From Flavobacteriaceae bacterium MAR_2010_72 (GTDB lineage: Bacteria; Bacteroidota; Bacteroidia; Flavobacteriales; Flavobacteriaceae), in contig QXCW01000002.1 of NCBI GenBank assembly GCA_003550275.1, forward strand, positions 1,674,001-1,738,000: a stretch of 64,000 nt of DNA, in the 5' to 3' direction. A model generated the notes under the pieces. It saw only the letters and a program-made list of their open reading frames with translations. It was not told where the DNA came from and ran no database searches. Shown in pieces: positions 37,207-44,199 of this stretch (its first letter is position 1; each line of letters begins with the position of its first letter). The position numbers were made by a program, and so were the translations under genes.

Positions 37207-39366
37207 ATGAAAACACAATTGTATACGCTTCTGTTAGTTGGTTTGCTTTTTATTTCCTGTAAATCTGAACAGAAATCCAAACCACATTATGCCGATATTC
37301 CAACCCCTGAAGCTAAAATTGTTCCAGAGGAATTAACCATTCATGGCGATACGAGAATCGATAATTACTTTTGGATGCGCTTGAGTGATGAACAAAAAAA
37401 TGCTGACACTCCTGATGCACAAACCCAAGATGTTTTAGATTATTTAAATGCGGAAAATGCCTATTTAGATAAAGTCATGAAACCTACTGAAGCGCTTCAG
37501 GACACTTTATTTAACGAAATTGTTGGTCGTATTAAAAAAGATGATCAATCTGTTCCTGTAAAGGATAATGGCTATGAATATTATACCAGATATGAAGAAG
37601 GAAATGACTATGCGTTGTATTGCCGAAAGAAAGTTGGAACGGATAACGAAGAGATTATTTTAAATGGCCCACAATTAGCCAAAGGGTATACTTATTACGG
37701 AATAGGTGGTCAATCTGTTAGTCCAGACAACAAACTTCTAGTTTATGGTATTGACACCATCTCTAGACGTAAATACACCTTGTATTTCAAGAACTTGGAG
37801 ACAGGTGAATTATTAAATGACCAATTGAGCAATGCAGGTGGAAGTGCGGTTTGGGCTAATGACAATAAAACGGTTTTTTACACGACAAAAGATCCACAAA
37901 CCTTAAGACAGAATAAAATTTATAAGCATACGTTAGGGACTGATCAATCCAATGACGTATTGGTATACGAAGAGAAAGATGAAACTTTTAATTCATTTGT
38001 TTTCAAATCAAAATCAAAAGCTTATATCATGATAGGGAGCCATCAAACCTTATCTCAAGAGTACAGGTTTTTAGATGCCAACACGCCCAATGGAACGTTT
38101 AAGATCATTCAACCAAGAGAAACAAATTTGGAATACAGTGTTGATCATTTTGGGGATCATTTTTATATACGAACCAACAGAGACGCTAAAAACTTCAAGC
38201 TAATAAAAACCCCTGTAAAGAAAACAACCAAAGAAAACTGGGAAGATGTGATTCCGCATAGAGAAGATGTATTCTTTCAAGATTTTGATTTATTCCAAAA
38301 CCATTTGGTGTTGACCGAGCGTAAAAACGGTTTACGTGAAGTTAGAATTATGACTTGGGATAATACAGTAGATTATTATCTTGAATTAAATGACCCAAGC
38401 TATTTGGTCTATACAACTTCTAACATTGATTTTGACACCAATATATTGCGCTATGGTTATACGTCTTTAACTACACCAAACAGTACGTATGAAATCAATA
38501 TGGAAACCAAAGCAAAGACCTTGTTAAAGCAGGAAGAAGTTGTAGGTGGGTTTTCAGCCGACGATTATAAATCAGAACGTTTATTTGCCACAGCTAAAGA
38601 TGGCACCAAAATCTCGATTTCGTTAGTTTATAAAAACGGTACCGATAAAAGTGAAACAACACCTTTACTGTTGTATTCCTATGGATCTTATGGAAGTAGT
38701 TCTGAAGCCACTTTTGATGCTTCTCGATTAAGTTTGTTAGATAGAGGATTTATTTATGCCATTGCGCACATTAGAGGTGGACAAGAAATGGGACGTGATT
38801 GGTACGAAGATGGGAAATTGCTAAACAAGAAAAATACGTTTACAGACTTTATTGATTGCGGTGAATATTTGGTGTCCAAAGGCTACACAAGTCCAGGACA
38901 TTTGTATGCTTATGGAGGTTCAGCAGGAGGATTATTAATGGGAGCAGTATTGAATATGAAACCCGATTTATGGAATGGAGTAGTGGCAGCAGTTCCGTTT
39001 GTTGATGTGGTGTCAACCATGTTAGATGAAACGATTCCGCTTACTACTTTTGAATTTGACGAATGGGGTAACCCAAAAAACAAAGAATATTATGATTATA
39101 TGAAATCGTATTCACCTTATGACAATGTTGAAGCGAAAGATTATCCGAATATTTTGGTAACTACTGGCTATTGGGACAGTCAAGTTCAATATTGGGAGCC
39201 TGCAAAATGGGTCGCTAAACTTCGAGAACTCAAAACGGATGATAACCTGCTTTTAATGGATTGTAACATGGAAACCGGTCATGGTGGAGCTTCTGGACGT
39301 TTTGAACGTTACAAGCGAACTGCATTGATTTATGCCTTCTTATTGGATTTAGAAGAAAGGAGTTAA
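37207..39366 (+). CDS. Prolyl oligopeptidase family (S9A) peptidase, lipoprotein
   Basis: The 719-residue precursor, from the ATG at 37207, has a lipobox ISC at Cys18; an ATG at 37183 would prepend eight residues that spoil the signal. The N-terminal beta-propeller covers about residues 70-450. The alpha/beta hydrolase domain has the nucleophile Ser572 in YGGSAGG, Asp657 in TGYWDSQV and His692 in ETGHGGAS. It cleaves short peptides, as oligopeptidase B (protease II) does, after Arg/Lys or Pro. Being exported, it fits extracytoplasmic peptide use with the M19 peptidase nearby. Confidence 0.93.
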   Translation: MKTQLYTLLLVGLLFISCKSEQKSKPHYADIPTPEAKIVPEELTIHGDTRIDNYFWMRLSDEQKNADTPDAQTQDVLDYLNAENAYLDKVMKPTEALQDTLFNEIVGRIKKDDQSVPVKDNGYEYYTRYEEGNDYALYCRKKVGTDNEEIILNGPQLAKGYTYYGIGGQSVSPDNKLLVYGIDTISRRKYTLYFKNLETGELLNDQLSNAGGSAVWANDNKTVFYTTKDPQTLRQNKIYKHTLGTDQSNDVLVYEEKDETFNSFVFKSKSKAYIMIGSHQTLSQEYRFLDANTPNGTFKIIQPRETNLEYSVDHFGDHFYIRTNRDAKNFKLIKTPVKKTTKENWEDVIPHREDVFFQDFDLFQNHLVLTERKNGLREVRIMTWDNTVDYYLELNDPSYLVYTTSNIDFDTNILRYGYTSLTTPNSTYEINMETKAKTLLKQEEVVGGFSADDYKSERLFATAKDGTKISISLVYKNGTDKSETTPLLLYSYGSYGSSSEATFDASRLSLLDRGFIYAIAHIRGGQEMGRDWYEDGKLLNKKNTFTDFIDCGEYLVSKGYTSPGHLYAYGGSAGGLLMGAVLNMKPDLWNGVVAAVPFVDVVSTMLDETIPLTTFEFDEWGNPKNKEYYDYMKSYSPYDNVEAKDYPNILVTTGYWDSQVQYWEPAKWVAKLRELKTDDNLLLMDCNMETGHGGASGRFERYKRTALIYAFLLDLEERS

Positions 39367-39384
39367 TTTCGTTCATTATACTTC

Positions 39385-39418
39385 AAAAGGGAATCATATT
39401 ACTGATTCCCTTTTTTAT
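39385..39418. terminator. Bidirectional intrinsic terminator
   Basis: The arms AAAAGGGAATCA and TGATTCCCTTTT with a six-base loop and flanking T-runs lie between the S9A gene and the convergent exbD-type pseudogene. Confidence 0.88.
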
Positions 39419-39426
39419 TCAAACTA

Positions 39427-39988
39427 TTATTTGGTTTCAGCTTCAGAAAGAATAAATGGATAAGCAGCTCTAACCTTTTCTAGCTCTTCCCTTGTAAGTG
39501 TTTCAGCTTTTTTTTCATAAATTTTAAGTGCATAGCCTTCACGTAATTCAAGATAGGCTCTGGTCAGTTCAACCTGAACCTTAATATAAAAATCATAGGT
39601 GGTTCGTTTGTCGGTTTGCAATGAAACTACAGCTTTTTTTGGATGATCAGACAAGGTTGAAAGTTCTTCTCCACTACAATAATTACATGTACCATCACCA
39701 TTATTATCTATAAACGACTTGATCAATTCTTTTAGCTCTTCTAATTCTACCAGACGGTCACCAAAAAAATATTTGATCGTTTTGGCCTAATAGAATTCTA
39801 AAAATATTGCGATCATTAATAGTTTCAGAGCAATCCATGTTGGGCGGACATAGTCGTGGTAGCTTACGGTTAATACCTGCATCAACTGAAATCGTAGTGG
39901 TTACGAGGAAAAAGATAAGTAGCAAAAATGCAATATCGGCCATTGAGCCAGCATTAACTTTCGGGGAAGAATGACGCTGTGATCTCAT
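39427..39988 (-). pseudogene. exbD: ExbD/TolR-family transport protein gene, broken by a one-base frameshift
   Basis: The gene starts MRSQRHSSPKVNAGSMADI, followed by the single membrane helix AFLLLIFFLVTTTIS with Asp18 that carries protons in ExbD. The first frame stops at a TGA just after a run of seven T (39763-39769 on the plus strand). With one T fewer it would continue IFFGDRLVELEELKEL and then join the second frame (IKSFIDNNGDGTC to SEAETK), giving 186 residues, normal for flavobacterial ExbD. The partner ExbB and TonB genes are not here. It may be a true pseudogene, a phase-variable or slippage-rescued gene, or a sequencing error. Confidence 0.75.
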
Positions 39989-40040
39989 AATTTATAGTGT
40001 TAGAGGTTTTATAAAGTGTCACAAAAACAGTACCACAACA

Positions 40041-40073
40041 AAAAACCAGCATAAATTTTATATGCTGGTTTCC
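40041..40073 (-). terminator. Minus-strand intrinsic terminator
   Basis: The arms AAACCAGCATA (40043-40053) and TATGCTGGTTT (40061-40071) form a hairpin followed, on the minus strand only, by a run of T. It would end a transcript that comes from the right, where only a decayed frame is found. Confidence 0.7.
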
Positions 40074-40309
40074 TGATTGATTTGATTGATGATTGTTTTA
40101 GCCATTACATTACTTATCTGATAGTTTCTAAATCGTCATTGATTGAATGCGATGTATCTGTGATTTTTGATAGTGTTTTCATGGTTTATCATTTTTTGAT
40201 TGATAATGTTTTTCTAATGACGTTATCTAAAACGTCTTTTGCTGTTCCAAGAATAACTTTTTGATTGTTCAAAAGTTCCTGTGATTTGATTGTTGTTTAA
40301 AGTTCTCAT
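40058..40309 (-). pseudogene. Decayed small gene
   Basis: Three minus-strand pieces look coding but do not join. The first starts at an ATG at 40309 (MRTLNNNQIT). A second frame reads ELLNNQKVILGTAKDVLDNV and stops at 40189. After in-frame TGA and TAA codons the same frame resumes with an ATG at 40182 (MKTLSKITDTSHSINDDLE). A last piece in the first frame starts at 40105 (MAKTIINQINQETSI) and stops inside the terminator hairpin. The protein-like character across frames, plus a terminator at its end and a palindrome at its front, suggests one decayed gene. Confidence 0.35.
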
Positions 40310-40369
40310 GATTTTATGTTTTTTGATTTGATTTATTATATAGACGACGATAATAAGCAATTGTTACGG

Positions 40370-40388
40370 TACTATGCATAACAAAGTA
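40370..40388. promoter_or_regulatory. Operator-like palindrome
   Basis: TACTATG and CAAAGTA (one mismatch from a perfect inverted repeat) are separated by CATAA. It lies about 60 bases before the ATG of the decayed gene on the minus strand. Palindromes of this kind resemble, from memory, sites of PadR-type repressors in flavobacteria; this is inference. Confidence 0.3.
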
Positions 40389-40448
40389 ATAAATTAACAA
40401 ATTTTAACAATAAAAGGTTAATCATTAATAGGTTATGAATAATAAAAA

Positions 40449-40522
40449 CTGTCATTTTTTCGAAATGACTCGTCAAAATGTCAGCGATTTGCCATAAAAT
40501 TGGTTTGGTATTTTTTTTGTTC
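40449..40522 (+). promoter_or_regulatory. hsp20 control region: inverted repeats and sigma-54-like promoter
   Basis: GTCATTT (40451-40457) and AAATGAC (40463-40469) form an inverted repeat, and CTGTCATTTT (40449-40458) is mirrored with one mismatch by AAAATGTCAG (40475-40484). Further on, TTGG at 40505-40508 and TTGT at 40517-40520 have the GG-to-G spacing of 12 bases of sigma-54 -24/-12 promoters, with T for the last C. The spacing to the ATG at 40565 is about 45 bases. Confidence 0.35.
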
Positions 40523-40564
40523 TATTCAATGTGAAAATAAAGTTTAACCTAAAAATTTAAAACC

Positions 40565-41044
40565 ATGAGTACATTAGTAACCATGCCTAAAACCGGCAGA
40601 GACGTTTCAAAAAGAAATAACATTTCATCGTTACCAAGTTTTTCATCTTGGTTTGATAATTTTTTTGAAAATAGTTTAGGCACCGAGTTTCTTTCTAATT
40701 TTAATACAGGAATTACCCTTCCTGCTGTTAATATTAAAGAAACCAATGAAGATTATGTGCTAGAGCTAGCCATTCCTGGTATGAAAAAATCAGATTTTTC
40801 AATTGATGTGGACAACAAGATCCTTTCAATTTCCTCCGAAGTAAAGCTTGAAAACGAGCAAAAGGAGGATAATTACACAAGAAGGGAGTTTGGTTATTCG
40901 TCATTTAAACGTACGTTCACTTTACCCGATTCGGTTGAGTCTGATAAAGTAAAAGCGACTTATAAAGATGGAATTTTAATGGTAACCATACCAAAGCGTG
41001 AAGAGGCAAAACAGAAACCTCCAAAGCGCATTGAAATTTCTTAA
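40565..41044 (+). CDS. hsp20: Small heat-shock protein, Hsp20/alpha-crystallin family
   Basis: The 159-residue product has a non-conserved N-terminal arm (1-45, with FSSWFDNFFEN), the alpha-crystallin domain (about 50-145; PAVNIKETNEDYVLELAIPG at its start and the conserved A-x-x-x-D-G-x-L motif as ATYKDGILMV), and a short basic tail with PKRIEIS. The C-terminal I-E-I takes the place of the usual I-x-I anchor for oligomer assembly. It holds unfolding proteins in the cytosol. Upstream lie inverted repeats and a sigma-54-like element; downstream lies a terminator, so it is a single-gene unit. Confidence 0.94.
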   Translation: MSTLVTMPKTGRDVSKRNNISSLPSFSSWFDNFFENSLGTEFLSNFNTGITLPAVNIKETNEDYVLELAIPGMKKSDFSIDVDNKILSISSEVKLENEQKEDNYTRREFGYSSFKRTFTLPDSVESDKVKATYKDGILMVTIPKREEAKQKPPKRIEIS

Positions 41045-41062
41045 TTAAACGAAGATTAGTAG

Positions 41063-41094
41063 AAGGGAAACTAAATGGTTTCCCTTTTTTTTCA
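41063..41094 (+). terminator. Intrinsic terminator of hsp20
   Basis: The arms AAGGGAAAC and GTTTCCCTT with a six-base loop are followed by eight T. Confidence 0.88.
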
Positions 41095-41175
41095 AATGTT
41101 TTTAACAATTCAACCAAACAACCTTATAAAATAGTAATTTTGTAAGAATTTTTTTTTGAGGACCTTATATTATTT

Positions 41176-42690
41176 ATGTCAACATCCGCCCAGCTACAAG
41201 ATACACCTGAAACCAAGAAAAGTCTGTATGATTACCAGATCGCAGACTTAAAACGCATTTTTGATGTCTTGGAAAACGCACCGAGTAATTATAACTTACT
41301 CTACCAACTACCAACTGGTGGCGGTAAAACTGTGATCTTTTCTGAAATAGTTAGGCGTTATATTAAAAAGTATAAAAAAAAGGTGGTGATACTTACGCAT
41401 CGTGTTGAACTTTGCAAGCAAACTTCCAAAATGTTGTCTGGCTTTGAAGTAAACAATAAAGTCATCAACAGCAAGGTGAAGGAATTACCAGATCAAGACC
41501 AATATAAGTGTTTTGTGGCCATGGTTGAAACCTTAAACAATCGGCTTAATGATGACAAACTAAAACTTGAAGATATTGGATTGGTTATAATCGATGAGGC
41601 ACATTATAACTCCTTCAGAAAACTTTTCAAATTTTTTAAGGATTGCTTTATTCTTGGCGTAACGGCTACACCGTTAAGTTCTAACATCAAATTACCGATG
41701 AAGGATAATTATGAAGAACTAATTGTTGGTGATGATATTGCTACCTTAATTAAAAATGGCTTTTTATCAAATGCTGAAATCTATAATTTTGATGTATCCC
41801 TTAACACCCTTAAAATTGGCATCAACGGGGATTACACGGTAAAATCTTCAGAAGCTTTATATACAAATTCTCAAATGCAGGGCAAATTGATGCATGCATA
41901 TGAAGAAATGTCAAAGGGGAAGAAAACCTTGATTTTTAATAATGGTATCAACACCTCCAAAGAAGTGTATTATACATTTAAAAAAGCAGGTTACAATATT
42001 AGGCACCTTGATAATACCTGTTCTAAACAAGAGCGTAAAGAAATCCTAAAATGGTTCAAGCATACGCCCGACGGGATATTGACTTCGGTAAGTATTTTGA
42101 CTACTGGCTTTGATGAACCTACTGTAGAAACGGTTATTCTGAATAGAGCAACACGATCGCTTACTTTATATTTCCAAATGATTGGGAGAGGTTCACGAGT
42201 TTTGGACAGTAAAAATTCATTTCTTGTTCTTGACTTGGGAAATAATGTGGTGCGATTTGGTCCTTGGGATCAATCTGTAGATTGGCAGCATATTTTTAAA
42301 TACCCAGATCTTTATCTCGACAATTTAAGAAATGACGAAGAGATTGAGCGTGACTTCGTTTATGTTATGCCAGATTCTTTGAAAAAACGTTTTAAAGCTT
42401 CTAAATGTACAGAGTTTGATGTAAAGGCCGTTTATCAAGAAGTGTTGAGTGAAGGTCATAAATCAATTGTAGCCATCGAACGCTCAATTGAGCATCACTC
42501 AAAAATATGTATAGAAAATAGTGAAGACGTTTTTGAAGCAAGGGCACTTGCACAATTATTACAGGATGATATTTCCTATCGCATCAAACAGTATTCGTAT
42601 TGTATCATGAATAGCACACAAAACTACAAGGATTGGCTCTTTGAAGAGTACAACAGAAAACTGCGTTTAAGTTTCAACGGAAAGTTTTAA
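41176..42690 (+). CDS. Superfamily 2 DEAD/DEAH-box helicase
   Basis: The 504-residue product has both RecA-like domains. Motif I is PTGGGKT with Lys51, motif II is DEAH at 140-143, motif III is TATPL, and motif VI is QMIGRGSR at about 334-341. The tail (about 390-504) is helical and not recognised. The closest type is the ResIII-like group that includes XPB/SSL2-like and RadD-like helicases, which unwind DNA. A role in DNA repair or restriction is possible; it has no restriction or methylase neighbours here. The start ATG is supported by the following short leader. Confidence 0.88.
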   Translation: MSTSAQLQDTPETKKSLYDYQIADLKRIFDVLENAPSNYNLLYQLPTGGGKTVIFSEIVRRYIKKYKKKVVILTHRVELCKQTSKMLSGFEVNNKVINSKVKELPDQDQYKCFVAMVETLNNRLNDDKLKLEDIGLVIIDEAHYNSFRKLFKFFKDCFILGVTATPLSSNIKLPMKDNYEELIVGDDIATLIKNGFLSNAEIYNFDVSLNTLKIGINGDYTVKSSEALYTNSQMQGKLMHAYEEMSKGKKTLIFNNGINTSKEVYYTFKKAGYNIRHLDNTCSKQERKEILKWFKHTPDGILTSVSILTTGFDEPTVETVILNRATRSLTLYFQMIGRGSRVLDSKNSFLVLDLGNNVVRFGPWDQSVDWQHIFKYPDLYLDNLRNDEEIERDFVYVMPDSLKKRFKASKCTEFDVKAVYQEVLSEGHKSIVAIERSIEHHSKICIENSEDVFEARALAQLLQDDISYRIKQYSYCIMNSTQNYKDWLFEEYNRKLRLSFNGKF

Positions 42691-42778
42691 CGAATATTTA
42701 AAAATTTATTTTAGGAAAAGACGTTATTTTCGACAAATGAGGTATGATTTTTGAACAAAATCACCCAGAAAACAACCT

Positions 42779-43444
42779 ATGAAAACCAAGATTGCTATTT
42801 TGCTTTTACTTTTGTGTGGCTTAATTGGCTTTGCGCAGCAGCCTGACACACAAAAAAAATCTATTAAGATTCCTGCTCAAGAAAGTAAGGATACAGATTC
42901 TATAGCCGCAAAATTCCCAATTAAACCTGAAGAAAAAAAAAACATACCCAATACACAAGGACTTTTAATTACAAAACCATTGCCTTTAATTAAAAAGGAA
43001 GAAGAATTTTCAATGTTTGACAATAGCACTTTAAGAGACCCCGGAGAACTGTTTGAAAAACGATGGGAGAAAAAGGCTGTAGAGCAAGGGTTGAAACTTG
43101 AAGCGATGCCAGATCAATTCTTGGGCGATTACAAGAGCAATGGCAAATCGGTTAATATTAGATGTCGTGACCACGAGTTTCCTGATGGTGATTTAGTTAG
43201 GGTTTTTGTTAATGATGAAGTTTATATACCAAGTTTATTATTGACAGGTGGCTATAAATCATTTGATGTTCCTTTGTCAATAGGGTTTAACAAAATTGTG
43301 TTCCTTGCGTTAAATCAGGGAGAATCTGGCCCTAATACGGCTGAATTTCAAGTATACGATGATAATGGAGTTTTGGTGTCTTCAAAAAAATGGAATCTCC
43401 TAACAGGTGTAAAAGCCACTATTATTGTCACAAAGGAAGAATAG
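42779..43444 (+). CDS. Exported protein of unknown function
   Basis: The 221-residue precursor has a signal peptide (MKTKIAILLLLLCGLIGFAQ) with cleavage after about residue 20. A Lys/Pro-rich linker leads to a C-terminal beta-rich domain (about 125-221; NGKSVNIRCRDHEFPDGDLV, then GFNKIVFLALNQGESGPNTA). That domain has the look of a secreted Ig-like or carbohydrate-related beta sandwich; it recalls the domain that flavobacterial secreted proteins of this size often carry. No motif for a named function is seen. It follows the helicase gene by 88 bases. Confidence 0.75.
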   Translation: MKTKIAILLLLLCGLIGFAQQPDTQKKSIKIPAQESKDTDSIAAKFPIKPEEKKNIPNTQGLLITKPLPLIKKEEEFSMFDNSTLRDPGELFEKRWEKKAVEQGLKLEAMPDQFLGDYKSNGKSVNIRCRDHEFPDGDLVRVFVNDEVYIPSLLLTGGYKSFDVPLSIGFNKIVFLALNQGESGPNTAEFQVYDDNGVLVSSKKWNLLTGVKATIIVTKEE

Positions 43445-43504
43445 TTTATACAAGCTTCTGTAATAAAAAATTCCTCAATCAGAGTTTAATTAAAAACTAT
43501 AGCT

Positions 43505-43512
43505 TAACTTTG
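43505..43512 (+). promoter_or_regulatory. Candidate -7 element of the cold-shock gene
   Basis: TAACTTTG matches TAnnTTTG exactly. It would give a leader of about 100 bases before the ATG at 43621, in keeping with the long 5' leaders of cold-shock genes. A good -33 element at the right distance is not seen. Confidence 0.35.
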
Positions 43513-43620
43513 TCACTCACAATAATCAAAGATTAACACACTTCTAGGTAGTTCAATTAAAACATTGCGGTTCCAAGTAAAAGGTTGTCTTTTAAAAAAC
43601 AAAATAATTACAGCACAGGA

Positions 43621-44076
43621 ATGGCAAGATCTCAACAGACCTTCAACAAAATTGAAAAAGAAAAAGCACGTTTAAAAAAACGAGAAGAAAAACAGAAAAA
43701 AAAGGAAGCCCGTAAAGCAGAGCAAAAATCAAGTTCAAAAGGTATACAATTCGCCTATGTTGATGCTTATGGTAATTTAACTGATACTCCTCCAAACCCA
43801 GAAGATAAAATTAAGGTCGATGCCAGCAGTATTGAAATTGGTATTCCTAAAAAAGAAGACAGCGACATTGAAGAAGTTGATCCAGTAAGAAAAGGCAAAG
43901 TTTCCTTTTTTGATAATTCAAAAGGATTTGGTTTCATTATCGATTCTGAAAATCAGGAAAAATACTTCTGCCATGTAAGTGGTTTGCTAGACGAAATAGC
44001 TGAAAACGATAAAGTATCTTTCGAACTGGAACGCGGTATGAAAGGTATGAATGCCGTTAAAGTAACCCGTATTTAA
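43621..44076 (+). CDS. Cold-shock domain protein with basic N-terminal extension
   Basis: The 151-residue product starts MARSQQTFNKIEKEK at the ATG at 43621; a TTG at 43585 is less likely. Residues 10-50 are Lys/Arg/Glu-rich helix (KARLKKREEKQKKKEARK). A linker follows with AYVDAYGNLTDTPP. The cold-shock domain covers residues 88-151 with RNP1 KGFGFI and a RNP2-like segment YFCHVSGL. It binds single-stranded RNA or DNA and acts as an RNA chaperone. Similar flavobacterial proteins have the same extension. The long upstream leader fits thermal control of expression. Confidence 0.9.
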   Translation: MARSQQTFNKIEKEKARLKKREEKQKKKEARKAEQKSSSKGIQFAYVDAYGNLTDTPPNPEDKIKVDASSIEIGIPKKEDSDIEEVDPVRKGKVSFFDNSKGFGFIIDSENQEKYFCHVSGLLDEIAENDKVSFELERGMKGMNAVKVTRI

Positions 44077-44117
44077 ATCCCTTCACTTTTATTTAGATTA
44101 TAAATGAACTCATGCTA

Positions 44118-44146
44118 TAATTTTGTGAGGGCATTATCTATTTTTG
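44118..44146 (+). promoter_or_regulatory. Candidate -7 elements upstream of VPS10-like paralogue 2
   Basis: TAATTTTG (44118-44125) and TATTTTTG (44139-44146) both match TAnnTTTG. They lie 55-80 bases before the ATG at 44200. No clear -33 partner is picked out. Confidence 0.25.
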
Positions 44147-44199
44147 ATATATAATTTATAACTTACGAGATAATTCGTAACCCTTATTTAATTCACTTC

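Larger units (their letters stand above)
39989..40564. other. Long intergenic region with remnant gene and regulatory signals
   Basis: No intact gene is seen on either strand. The stretch holds a minus-strand terminator (40041-40073), a decayed minus-strand reading frame (40058-40309), an operator-like palindrome (40370-40388), and an hsp20-proximal control region (40449-40522). A short plus-strand frame at 40082-40264 has no coding character. Confidence 0.6.

Noticed and set aside
40082-40264. 60-residue plus-strand frame between exbD and hsp20
   Set aside because: It is antisense to the better-supported remnant on the minus strand and is rich in Phe, Ile and Tyr as expected from T-rich sequence.
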